64,000 nt of DNA from Sphingobacteriaceae bacterium (GTDB lineage Bacteria > Bacteroidota > Bacteroidia > B-17B0 > Aurantibacillaceae): positions 558,001 to 622,000 of the forward strand of contig JADJXI010000003.1 of NCBI GenBank assembly GCA_016715905.1. The letters run 5' to 3'. The notes below the pieces were generated by a model. It was given only the letters and a program-made list of their open reading frames with translations, made no database searches and was not told the origin of the DNA. This document shows positions 54,033-63,379 of this stretch, piece by piece. The stretch's first letter is position 1; each line of letters starts with the position of its first letter. A program made the translations under genes and the position numbers.

Positions 54033-54605
54033 TTACAGTAAAGAAGTGATTTCGTCACTTAGTGGAGTTACTTTGCTATTAAAAAATTTAATTACTTTTC
54101 CGTTTTCATCAATGAGATATTTACAAAAATTCCAAACGGGCGCATCATTACAACAACCATTTTCATCTTTATTTTTAAGAAATTGGTAAAGTGGATGGGT
54201 GTCATCGCCTTTCACACTTATTTTTTCCATCATAGGAAAAGTAACACCATACGTACTTGTACAAAAATTTTTAATTTGTTTATTATCGCCGGGTTCCTGC
54301 GCTCCAAAATTATTAGCAGGAAAACCTATCACAACCAATTTATCATTGTATTTTTCATATAAGGCCTGAAGGTCTTTATATTGTGGGGTATAACCGCATT
54401 CGCTGGCAACATTCACTAACAATAGCTTTTTCCCCTTGTATTTTGATAATGAGATACTTTCACCGTCAATAGTTTTAATTTTGAAATCGTATACATTTTT
54501 GCCGCCACTGGGGTGATTCTTTTTAAATGGCGTGAAGCTTAATAAACTCATAACTCCAATGAAAATTATGGATCCGGATTTGCGTATTATTTTATTGAGT
54601 TTCAT
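54033..54605 (-). CDS. Glutathione peroxidase-family protein, membrane-anchored or exported
   Basis: 190 residues. An N-terminal hydrophobic segment (SGSIIFIGVMSLLSF) is a signal or anchor, then the thioredoxin-like peroxidase domain with peroxidatic Cys70 in NVASECGYTPQY (cysteine, not selenocysteine), FPANNFGAQEPG, and PVWNFCKYL with the tetrad Trp-Asn. Reduces hydroperoxides; bacterial Cys versions often use thioredoxin. Located 11 nt after the giant SPOR protein gene. Confidence 0.92.
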   Translation of the reverse strand: MKLNKIIRKSGSIIFIGVMSLLSFTPFKKNHPSGGKNVYDFKIKTIDGESISLSKYKGKKLLLVNVASECGYTPQYKDLQALYEKYNDKLVVIGFPANNFGAQEPGDNKQIKNFCTSTYGVTFPMMEKISVKGDDTHPLYQFLKNKDENGCCNDAPVWNFCKYLIDENGKVIKFFNSKVTPLSDEITSLL

Positions 54606-54616
54606 ATTTATTTTTA

Positions 54617-57600
54617 TTATTGATTTAATAGTGTGCTGGCTTCTGCACCGAACAATTTAACCCCATCTTTATAAACTGTTATAAAAGCATCTGTAATACC
54701 GGCGTTAATAGCTTCTAGTTTTAAACTTTTAGCGAACTGCGCTGAGGTAAAGTTTCCAATATTATAAATAAACAAAGAGTTTACCTGCTTGTTTTCAATT
54801 GGCCAGGTTTTTATACTCATAAATTTAGCGGCCACATCATTTGGCACTTGTTTACTGTATGCGCCTATTTGTACTTTAAAACATACGCCTTCCTGACTTT
54901 CTTTAATTCCATTATCAGGTGTAGCTTTAGGGTATGAGCTTACATTATTTGTAAAAGGTTTTACATCTGTTGGAGCATTGTTTTTAGGTGTATTATTTAT
55001 AGGTTTTTCAGGTTCCGGATTATTGTTTTCGTTTGCCGGATTAGCCGGAAAAATTATTGGATTTTCCGCTTCCAATTGGGTGGCCGCATTTTCTTTGGCT
55101 GTTTTTCCTTCAGCGAAACTAATACGTTTGCCATTTAAATAAGCACTTACAAAAGCATCTTTTACTCCATAAGTAACCACCTTAGCTTTATCACTCAATA
55201 GTTTTTCGGTATTATTATAAACGCCTGCCGTATATCTGAATAACCCGGTTGGCAGTTTTTCCGTATAAATCGGACTTAAATTCAATAATTGTTTTTTACT
55301 AGCTTGTTTTGAATAGACTCCAATTTGCACGGTAAATAGTAGGCCATTAATTTTTTCTAATTCTTGAGTAACATTGGCTGTTTCGTTATTAAGTGTGGCC
55401 GGTGGATTATTTACTTTAGGGATATTTACATTGGAAGTAATGCCCATAGAAGTTGGCGCATTGTTATCAATTTGCTTTCCTTCATTAGACATGATTGCAA
55501 GAGCTTCGGTTAATGAAATGCGTTTACCATTGTAATACACTACAACAAAAGCATCGCTATAGCCTAGTTTTTGCAAATCGTTTTTAACGGCATTGGCAAT
55601 TTCAATTTTATTAAAATTTCCGGCTGTATAACGAATATATCCATTTGGAGCATTTTCTCCGTTTAATGGATTTAGTCCTTTAAATGTATTATTTGGCAAT
55701 TGCGTTTTAAAGGCACCAATTTGAACGCGGAACATTAATCCATCAGGCATTTTTGCGTCGATTGGAATGGGTTTGGCGTCGGAATAAGCATTTCCTTTTA
55801 CTACCGCAAGCCCTTCTATTTTTACAGTTTCATTACCACCGGTATTATTATTTGGCAATTCGGCTTTGGTTTTATTCTCTTTGTTGTTTTTGTTTTCGTT
55901 AGAATTATTTTGAGCAACATTCTCCTTCGGTTCTTTATTGGTTTTAGTTGTATTTACCTTATTAGTTTTGTTTTCTTTTAAAACATTTGTTTTTGTTTCT
56001 TTATTCGTTTTAGTTTTATTGTTAACGGCCAATTGATTATTGGATTTGTTTTGCGGGGTTATTTTATTTAGTTGTTCAACAGATTTTTGACCGATTTTAG
56101 CAGCTAAGGCCAGCTTATTATTTTTTTCCTCAAGATCGGATTCATTTTCTGCTTGAATTAAAATTCGTTTTGATTCAGCATTTAATTGTTCTGCATTCTG
56201 TTTCACTAAATTTTGATCTTCGTTTAAATTCTCAGGAAGATTGGTTTTATTCATTTCAAACTCCAAACTAAAAGCATTGGTTAACTTGGTTAATTCGCCT
56301 GATTCTTTTTGACCTAGTTCTTTTTTCTTCCGGGCAATTTCTTCAGGATTACTGTTGTCACTTAAATTCACAACAGCTTTTTTAGTCGTGTAATTTGGAT
56401 ACTGATTTTTTAATTCCATCAACACGGTGTTTTGAAGTATGATTAATTCATCTTCTTTTTCTTCTGCATTCATCATGGCTCCAATTTTTGCGTTGGTATT
56501 GGTTTGCCCGTTAGCTTCTTCCCTCAATTGATTGGATTGTGTATTTAAAGTATTTATATCATTTAATTTATATTCCAACTGTGAAGCTAAGGTTGGGTTG
56601 TCTGTTTTTGCCTTTTCCATTAACTCATTAATTGATTCTTTATTGGATTCGAAAATGGATTTATTGGCTGATTCGGTGAGTTGAACTGCGTTTAATTTTT
56701 TGGCTTGCGATTCTTTTTCGTGATTCATCGCTATATTCATGATGCTATCCTTTTCTTCTCCTTCCTTAGTATTTGCCAGTGTTCTTTCGTTATAGGCTTT
56801 CACACTTAGCTCTTCAGCTTCCTCTAAAAGCAATTCAGCATCGGATTTAACATTCTCGGCCGGTGAAATTTTCACATCAGCATTGCCTTTATTCTCATCT
56901 AGGTTTGTTTTTTGTTTTTGAATTTTTTCAAGTGAAGCAAGGGCTTCTTTCATTTGGGCATTGGCACCGGGATTAGTTATTAAATTCGGATTGGTGGATA
57001 GTTCTTCAATAACATTTTTAGGGGAAGTTTTTTCATTGCTTAATTCTTCAATAGAATATGTTTTTGTTTCAACTGCAATCGGATTTTCATTTGAATTGTT
57101 CTTTACTGCTTTATTATCCGTTGTATTGTTTTTGTTGTTATTTGCATTTTCGGTTACCGTATTGGTTACAACAGGTTGTTCTGTATTTTCATTGGTAGAG
57201 TTTTCAGTATTATCAGATCCCTTATTTTCATTACTTGTTTTGTTCTCCAAATTTTCATTGGATTTTGTGTTGGTGTTTACAGCAAGAGTTTGCGATGCTT
57301 TTTTATTAATTTCATTTAGCAATAGAATGGTTTCGATTTGCTTTTTGGAGGCGTTAATTAAAATATTAAGTTTTTCGGCTGAATTTTGTTGACTATCAGA
57401 ATTTGATTTGTCTGTTTCATAAGCAGTAATGTTCGAATTGATTTTATTTACTTCACTTTTAAAGCTCGGGTTATTCAGTGCACCTGATTCATTAAGGCTA
57501 GATTTTAGTGAATTTATTTCAGATTGATTGGCTTCATACAATTTGAGATAGGCACCTAATCTGGAATCATTTAAATTATTTATAGTGTTGTTTACGTCGG

Positions 57601-60600
57601 CAAGTTGATTATTCAAGTCGGGGTTAGGAGCTGAACTAGAATTTATTTGAGGTTCTTTTAATGCAATATTGCCGGATGTTTTTTGCATGATATAAAGAGC
57701 TTGTTTTTGTTTGGATAGCGCTTCTGCTTCCTTTTCTTCAGCATTGCTGAAATTGCCGAGTTTGGCAGCCACATTAGATTGTGCGTTTCCTTCTTCGCGT
57801 ATAGCAGCTGCTTGTTTAAAAGAAAGGTTAGCTTCTTCCATTAATCGATTGGTTTCATTAACATCCATCTCACTGGCTTTATTTAACTGAAGAAGTGTTT
57901 TTAAATTTACGGTATTGGTATTGAATACTTCTTTGTTATTGGATTCAAGAATTGCAACTGCCTCTAAATGCTTTTCATCTGCCTTTTTATCATTTTCATT
58001 CGCTTGCGCAATTAAATTATCTTTTTCGGTTCCGGTTTTTGTATTCGCTTCTTTTCTCAATTCAAAAGCCTTTAAACTTAATTCTTCTGCTTCAATATTT
58101 AGTTTTTCATAATTTGCATTGCTATTGGTATTATTTGAATTTGAGTTTTTAACCTTTTCGGTTGCCGCTTCAATATCTTCTTTTAGCTTTTTCTGTTGAA
58201 CAACAGATTCATTAATTTTCGCATCTGCTTCTACCTTTAAACTTTGGGCTTCTGTATTCTGGTAGCTATTATAATCAAAGTTGGCATTATCATTTATCTT
58301 TAAGTTTACTTTTAATTTATCAAGTTGATTTAAGGCCTCTTGATTATTGTTGGCTGAGATAGGATTAATATTTGTATCAGAATTGGATTTTTCACTTTTT
58401 GCAAGTTGATCTAATTCACTGATAGATTTTTTGTTGGAAGCGATTAATTGTTGATTTTGCTTTTTAGTATTTTCTAATTTTTTAATTTCTTGCGATAGTT
58501 TTTGTTTATTGCTTGCATTTTTAGTTTTAGCTAATAGAGATTTGTTTTTATTTATAGCCGCATCTATTTCTTTGTTATAGTTGATTAATTGGGTATTTGC
58601 GATTTCGAAAGATGTTTTCTCTTTCGGGTTAGATACAGTTATTTTTTCCCCGTATTTATCAGCTAAAAGTTTGCTGTCATCAATTTTTTCAGCCGATGTA
58701 TTGTTGTTTTTAGTTGGAGTTATTTCTGTTGTTTTGGTTTCGTTATTAGAAGCAACATCAATAGGTTTAGCTATATTTTCTGTTTTAATTTTGTTGGCTA
58801 ATTCAATCGTGTTTTTGGCGGCCTCCATTTCATTTTTTGCAAGAGCAAGTGAGTTTTCATTATTTTCCAATTCTTTTTCTTTTGCGTTAAGCTCTTCGTT
58901 TAATTCATTTATTTTCGTCTGTATTGGCTCTTTGTCTTTTTTCTTTCGTGTGGTAGAAAGTTCCGTTTCTTTTACTTTGATTTCAGTTTTTATATCCGCA
59001 ATGTCGTTTTTAATTGTTGTGTTTGCTGATTCAAGCGTTTTGAATTCCAGCTCTTTTTGATCTGCATTTAATTTCAAGTTGTTGAGTGTATTTTCGGAAT
59101 TATTTTTCTTACTCGATGCTATGTCAATTTCTTTTCGGATGGTTTCGAGTTTTTCAAGGGACTCCGGATTTTTCTTTTTAGAAATCATTACTTTATCTAA
59201 TTCGTCTACGTATTGTTTATTTAATACCGCAATTTGATTTTTGTTCTTGGCGTCGTCATCCAACACTTTAGCATAAGTAATAATTTCATTCGCGCTTTTT
59301 AATTCAGCTTCGCCTTCTTTAATTATTTTTTGCGCCTCCTCCGTTGCTGTCTTTTTTTCCTGTTCATCGGTTATTGACTCCGCATTCTGGAGCATTTCGT
59401 TTCCATTTTTTATTTTTTTCTCAGCTTCAATTTTTGTTAAGTTTCCAAGTTCAAAACCATCATTTGCATCTTGTTGCAGATTTTTAGCCTCAGTGCTAGA
59501 TTCTTCTGCGTCTTGCTTAGCGATTTTTGATAATTCCTCATTATTTAGTTTGCTTGAGTTGGATGCAACAATACTATTGCTTACAACAGCTTGTGTTTGA
59601 GTTTTAACAGCCGTTGTATCTTCAATAACCGACGGTCCGGTATTGGAATCGGTATTTCCTAAATTACTCTTGATGGTATCGTTTTTAGCAATGGCAGTAT
59701 TCAGGTTATTCTTGCCTTCATTTACTTCCAACTTAGCCTTTTGTTCAATTATTTTTAGATATTGTACGTAACTGTCATCGCTTGCTGTTCCTTCAAAATA
59801 ATTGGTAATTTTTAAAACTCCCTTATCATAAGTAATCGTTTGCTTTAAAGCTTTAGAAGTTGTAGCTAATGGAAGAGAAACTTTATCTGATTGGGTACGT
59901 ATTCCGGGCGTTTCCACAGTGAATAACAATTTGGATCCATTGGGTAAATCCATTAAATAATCGCCGTTTTCTTCACTTTCATAAACCCCAATCAAATTTC
60001 CACCATCTAAGTTTTTAACTGTTATTTTGCTTTTTACACTTTGCGATTCATTTTCTTTTAAAACGCTTCCTTTTAAAGCCAATACATCAATAGGTTTTCT
60101 TTCGGTATTAATTTTAAGTACATCAATTTTACCCGGTAAACTTTGTCGCCCTGTACTAAAATAGGCAGTCTTTTCTAAGGAATCTGTTACAAATAAAAAG
60201 TCATCGTCAGGTGAATTGATTGGAAATTCTAAGTTTACCGGTGCGGTCCATGAATTAGTTTCTTCAATAAAATTAGATTTAAAAATATCATATCCACCCA
60301 TACTGTTGTGGCCTTTACTGGCAAAATATAAGGTTGTTCCGTTTGGATGAAGAAAAGGATAGTCTTCATCAAATTCGGTATTAATACCTTTAACAAGTAT
60401 AGGCTCTCCAAATTGCCCATTAGCTTGTTTAGTCCGATAATAAATATCTTTTCCGGTTTCTTTATTAGGGCCGTAACTGCTATAGTAAACTACGTCATTT
60501 GATTTTGGTAGATAAACAATAGACTTATCCTTTTTTTTCTTATCCGTTGAAGTTTTAAAATCTTCGGGAGTTACTAATAATTTGCCGCCCAAACTTTTCA

Positions 60601-61162
60601 CTTCATAACTTCGGAAAAAGTCTGCTTCGTTCAAGGTTTTTTTGTTTAGAATTTCAAGGTCTGTTAAATTGCTTAAAAGCCGTTTCCCATTCACGCAAGC
60701 GCGAATTTCGCGGTCAACCTGTAATTTTTTTAAGTTAGCTTTGGAGCCAATTTTTTGATAATCGTTATAATATTTTAGCGCTTCATCAAAACGATAGTTT
60801 ATGTGCATGGCTTTCCCCATGTAAAACTTAACTTCTTTTGGGGCTTCTTCGGGTTGTTTATTTGCAATTTCTAAATAAGGAATACATTTTTTCTTATCCA
60901 CTTCACTATAAATCATACAAACCCCAAGTTTAAAATTATATACTGGATCTTTAGGATAATTGGCTACAATCTGAGCGTATAATTTGTAGGCTTTAGTAAA
61001 CTCATCTTCTTCGAATAGGCGGTTCGCTTCTTTGATAGTTTCCTCATTGGTCACTTGGCTAAGTACTTTATTATTAAGACTTAACAAAAAAACAAGACCA
61101 ACAAAATTCCTTAAAAGAATACCGGGCGAGTTAAAATATAAGGCATTGAACCTTAATAGCAT
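54617..61162 (-). CDS. Giant TPR-PD40-coiled-coil protein ending in three SPOR-like repeats
   Basis: 2181 residues. Order by eye: signal peptide (1-36), TPR repeats (about 40-150), PD40/TolB-like propeller blades (about 205-345), a beta-sandwich (about 355-450), a very long Asn/Lys/Glu-rich helical coiled-coil region (about 455-1790) with an internal duplication, and three SPOR-like repeats (about 1804-1890, 1937-2020, 2091-2181), each starting with a VQIGAF/VQIGVY/VQIGAY strand and ending DAFxxxYxxG. SPOR domains bind peptidoglycan glycans. The TPR-PD40 head recalls T9SS-associated PorE-like proteins, which end in OmpA domains instead. Probably links the outer membrane or surface with the wall; inferred. 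Confidence 0.85.
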   Translation of the reverse strand: MLLRFNALYFNSPGILLRNFVGLVFLLSLNNKVLSQVTNEETIKEANRLFEEDEFTKAYKLYAQIVANYPKDPVYNFKLGVCMIYSEVDKKKCIPYLEIANKQPEEAPKEVKFYMGKAMHINYRFDEALKYYNDYQKIGSKANLKKLQVDREIRACVNGKRLLSNLTDLEILNKKTLNEADFFRSYEVKSLGGKLLVTPEDFKTSTDKKKKDKSIVYLPKSNDVVYYSSYGPNKETGKDIYYRTKQANGQFGEPILVKGINTEFDEDYPFLHPNGTTLYFASKGHNSMGGYDIFKSNFIEETNSWTAPVNLEFPINSPDDDFLFVTDSLEKTAYFSTGRQSLPGKIDVLKINTERKPIDVLALKGSVLKENESQSVKSKITVKNLDGGNLIGVYESEENGDYLMDLPNGSKLLFTVETPGIRTQSDKVSLPLATTSKALKQTITYDKGVLKITNYFEGTASDDSYVQYLKIIEQKAKLEVNEGKNNLNTAIAKNDTIKSNLGNTDSNTGPSVIEDTTAVKTQTQAVVSNSIVASNSSKLNNEELSKIAKQDAEESSTEAKNLQQDANDGFELGNLTKIEAEKKIKNGNEMLQNAESITDEQEKKTATEEAQKIIKEGEAELKSANEIITYAKVLDDDAKNKNQIAVLNKQYVDELDKVMISKKKNPESLEKLETIRKEIDIASSKKNNSENTLNNLKLNADQKELEFKTLESANTTIKNDIADIKTEIKVKETELSTTRKKKDKEPIQTKINELNEELNAKEKELENNENSLALAKNEMEAAKNTIELANKIKTENIAKPIDVASNNETKTTEITPTKNNNTSAEKIDDSKLLADKYGEKITVSNPKEKTSFEIANTQLINYNKEIDAAINKNKSLLAKTKNASNKQKLSQEIKKLENTKKQNQQLIASNKKSISELDQLAKSEKSNSDTNINPISANNNQEALNQLDKLKVNLKINDNANFDYNSYQNTEAQSLKVEADAKINESVVQQKKLKEDIEAATEKVKNSNSNNTNSNANYEKLNIEAEELSLKAFELRKEANTKTGTEKDNLIAQANENDKKADEKHLEAVAILESNNKEVFNTNTVNLKTLLQLNKASEMDVNETNRLMEEANLSFKQAAAIREEGNAQSNVAAKLGNFSNAEEKEAEALSKQKQALYIMQKTSGNIALKEPQINSSSAPNPDLNNQLADVNNTINNLNDSRLGAYLKLYEANQSEINSLKSSLNESGALNNPSFKSEVNKINSNITAYETDKSNSDSQQNSAEKLNILINASKKQIETILLLNEINKKASQTLAVNTNTKSNENLENKTSNENKGSDNTENSTNENTEQPVVTNTVTENANNNKNNTTDNKAVKNNSNENPIAVETKTYSIEELSNEKTSPKNVIEELSTNPNLITNPGANAQMKEALASLEKIQKQKTNLDENKGNADVKISPAENVKSDAELLLEEAEELSVKAYNERTLANTKEGEEKDSIMNIAMNHEKESQAKKLNAVQLTESANKSIFESNKESINELMEKAKTDNPTLASQLEYKLNDINTLNTQSNQLREEANGQTNTNAKIGAMMNAEEKEDELIILQNTVLMELKNQYPNYTTKKAVVNLSDNSNPEEIARKKKELGQKESGELTKLTNAFSLEFEMNKTNLPENLNEDQNLVKQNAEQLNAESKRILIQAENESDLEEKNNKLALAAKIGQKSVEQLNKITPQNKSNNQLAVNNKTKTNKETKTNVLKENKTNKVNTTKTNKEPKENVAQNNSNENKNNKENKTKAELPNNNTGGNETVKIEGLAVVKGNAYSDAKPIPIDAKMPDGLMFRVQIGAFKTQLPNNTFKGLNPLNGENAPNGYIRYTAGNFNKIEIANAVKNDLQKLGYSDAFVVVYYNGKRISLTEALAIMSNEGKQIDNNAPTSMGITSNVNIPKVNNPPATLNNETANVTQELEKINGLLFTVQIGVYSKQASKKQLLNLSPIYTEKLPTGLFRYTAGVYNNTEKLLSDKAKVVTYGVKDAFVSAYLNGKRISFAEGKTAKENAATQLEAENPIIFPANPANENNNPEPEKPINNTPKNNAPTDVKPFTNNVSSYPKATPDNGIKESQEGVCFKVQIGAYSKQVPNDVAAKFMSIKTWPIENKQVNSLFIYNIGNFTSAQFAKSLKLEAINAGITDAFITVYKDGVKLFGAEASTLLNQ

Positions 61163-61172
61163 AATGAAGGTT

Positions 61173-61204
61173 TAAAGTTAATAATTCTTATTATAAAGAT
61201 GCAA
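61173..61204 (-). promoter_or_regulatory. Possible promoter of the giant SPOR protein gene
   Basis: Minus strand: TTG (61204-61202), 21 nt, TAACTTTA (61180-61173), one base off consensus, 10 nt before the ATG at 61162. Confidence 0.35.
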
Positions 61205-61388
61205 TAAAAAGTAATATTTCATAATATATTCTCACACAATAATGTTAATTAATGAAAATAATAGACAATCTCATGCTGTATATATAAACTTTACCAATAA
61301 AATACGCTTAAGCTACTTAAATTTCAATTTAATTTCTGATTGGATTTAGATTTTGATAAGTAAAATAATAATTGACGATAGCATTTTA

Positions 61389-61421
61389 TTGAAAAAGTTA
61401 GCATTTAATTTTATATTTTTG
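61389..61421 (+). promoter_or_regulatory. Predicted promoter of the T9SS protein gene at 61449
   Basis: TTG at 61389-61391, 22 nt, TATTTTTG at 61414-61421, exact consensus, 27 nt before the ATG. Confidence 0.55.
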
Positions 61422-61448
61422 GCCTAATAACCAATAAAAAAAACTAAA

Positions 61449-62819
61449 ATGATTAAAAAATTACTTATGGCCTCTCTATTAATAGGAGGTTTAGCTGCAA
61501 AAGCGCAAAATAAAGTTGAGCCGGAAATGTCATCATTTGTTAATGCTCCCCTTGAACAAAGCAACACTCAAAGTGTTAATAAAACTTCAGTAGTTAACAT
61601 AACAGATACATTACTGTATTTTTTAAACAAGAATGAATGGAAGTATGGAAACAGTTATTTAACTGTAAAAACTCCTCATACAGGGTCTGTGCAAGTAAAC
61701 ACTGAGTTTGGTAGTTCTTTTTTGAACACAAGCGGAACACCAGTAACTATTACTAAAGCGCTTGTTTTAGCATCAAGACAAGCAAATTCAACATCAACAA
61801 TGATACCACTAACGGTAACTCTTTATACAGCAAGTCCAACTGGTGTACCGGGCGCTTCAATTACTACTGCTACTTGTGCAATTACTAGTACAGCTGGACA
61901 GTTTGGTACATTTGCCACCTTTACCGCTCCTGTTGTTGCAAGTGGCGCTTTTTTCCTAAGTTATAGAGCAAATCCGATCAATCCTGCAGATACCTTACGT
62001 GTATTTTTTACTGCAGCACATACTGCAACTTCTGGCGCTCCAGCCACCCAAAAATTTGGTGAAAGTTTAGGATTTATCAGAAACAATGGTAATTTAATTT
62101 CTACAACTAACTATTACAACACCGGAACTCCAGGATCAGATTTAGAGGCAGTAGTTGTGCCATTTGTATCGTTTAATTTTACAGCTGACGCAAATGTTTC
62201 AGCTCCTAATTCAACCGCAACACCTGGTGCATATTGTGCAAATCTTGGCATTACGTATACAAACACTACTTCGGAAATAGCAAATAACCGCCAGTTTAAC
62301 TATAATGCTTTTGCAACTTATTGGGCTCCGAAAACAGGTACAATGACAACGCCTGCTGTTGATCCTGTTTACAATTGGTCATTTAATGGTCCTCCAACGC
62401 CAACCGGATCGTATACTACGGCTAACGTTACGCATACTTATGCTACTGCAGGAAATGCATCAGCTGATATTATCGTTAAATACATGTACGGATTTAGCAA
62501 AGTAGGAAAAACTTTAGATACTAAAACTTGGACATTACAAATTGCTAACTGTGGAATTGTAGGTGTTGCTGAAAACCAATTAAACGCTAATTTAAATGTT
62601 TATCCAAATCCTGCAATCAGCGGTAAAGTAAACATCAGCGGTTTAGAAGGAAGCAATACAATTACAGTTTATAACAGTATTGGTCAATTAGTAAGTACAC
62701 TTGTTTCTGAAACAGAAATTACTACAGTTGATTTAAGCGCTCAACCAACAGGTGCTTATTTAATTCGTGTTACTGATTCAAATAAAGCTTCAAAAGTTGT
62801 TCGTGTAATTAACGAATAG
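61449..62819 (+). CDS. Secreted protein with T9SS type A sorting domain
   Basis: 456 residues. Signal peptide MIKKLLMASLLIGGLAAKAQ. The middle is Ser/Thr/Ala-rich beta structure; a DPVYNWSFNGPPTPTGSYTTANVTHTYATAG segment looks PKD-like. The end, VYPNPAISGKVNISG to KVVRVINE, is a T9SS sorting domain. Well-expressed gene style: strong promoter, and a clear terminator just after. No enzyme motif; possibly a surface or extracellular matrix protein. Confidence 0.85.
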   Translation: MIKKLLMASLLIGGLAAKAQNKVEPEMSSFVNAPLEQSNTQSVNKTSVVNITDTLLYFLNKNEWKYGNSYLTVKTPHTGSVQVNTEFGSSFLNTSGTPVTITKALVLASRQANSTSTMIPLTVTLYTASPTGVPGASITTATCAITSTAGQFGTFATFTAPVVASGAFFLSYRANPINPADTLRVFFTAAHTATSGAPATQKFGESLGFIRNNGNLISTTNYYNTGTPGSDLEAVVVPFVSFNFTADANVSAPNSTATPGAYCANLGITYTNTTSEIANNRQFNYNAFATYWAPKTGTMTTPAVDPVYNWSFNGPPTPTGSYTTANVTHTYATAGNASADIIVKYMYGFSKVGKTLDTKTWTLQIANCGIVGVAENQLNANLNVYPNPAISGKVNISGLEGSNTITVYNSIGQLVSTLVSETEITTVDLSAQPTGAYLIRVTDSNKASKVVRVINE

Positions 62820-62840
62820 TAGAAGATAAAAACACAAATT

Positions 62841-62872
62841 AAAAGCCCGGTTTATTACCGGGCTTTTTTTTT
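62841..62872. terminator. Bidirectional rho-independent terminator
   Basis: AAAAGCCCGG, TTTATTA loop, CCGGGCTTTT followed by a T run. The 10-bp stem sits between convergent genes and can end both transcripts (AAAA on the other side serves as the U run for cdd). Confidence 0.88.
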
Positions 62873-63354
62873 CATAAATTATTTATGTTAAAGGCAATCG
62901 GAAGCAAATTTACAATGGATTTGCTAATGTACACCTCTCCTTTTTCTCCACTCATGATTAATCGAATCGGATAATTAAACTTCACTTCATATTCCAATAA
63001 ACTTTGACGACAAGCACCACACGGACTTACCGGAATATCTATGCATCGATTTTCAGATTTTACGCTTATAGCAATAGTTTTGAATTTAATATTTGGATAT
63101 AGAGACGATGCATGAAAGGCAGCCACACGTTCAGCGCACATTCCGGAGGGATAAGCCGCATTTTCCTGATTGTTTCCTGTAACAATTACATCGTTCTCCA
63201 ACAATATCGCAGCGCCCACTAAAAATTTTGAATAAGGCGCATAAGCATTATTTAGGGCCACTTTAGCACTTTGCAATAAATGTAGATCTTCCTTATTAAG
63301 ATCATTTTCATTGGCAAACACATCAAACGCAGCTTCTATTTTTAATTGATTCAT
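62872..63354 (-). CDS. cdd: Cytidine deaminase
   Basis: Deaminates (deoxy)cytidine to (deoxy)uridine in pyrimidine salvage. 160 residues. Seen: YAPYSKFLVGAAI, zinc ligand and catalytic Glu in GMCAERVAAFHA, and the cysteine pair in SPCGACRQSLLEY. Normal length. It lies 25 nt downstream of the partial oxidoreductase on the same strand. Confidence 0.95.
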   Translation of the reverse strand: MNQLKIEAAFDVFANENDLNKEDLHLLQSAKVALNNAYAPYSKFLVGAAILLENDVIVTGNNQENAAYPSGMCAERVAAFHASSLYPNIKFKTIAISVKSENRCIDIPVSPCGACRQSLLEYEVKFNYPIRLIMSGEKGEVYISKSIVNLLPIAFNINNL

Positions 63355-63379
63355 GAGTGATAAATGTATTGAAATTATT

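Noticed and set aside
58581..59060. 159-residue plus-strand open frame
   Set aside because: It is antisense to the low-complexity coiled-coil region of the giant protein; biased codons leave the opposite strand free of stops. The same applies to 56961-57392 and 57915-58152.
54617..61162. Repeated sequence in the giant gene considered as a possible CRISPR or tandem DNA repeat
   Set aside because: Similarity is at the protein level (diverged modules), with no regular spacer pattern or identical DNA repeats.
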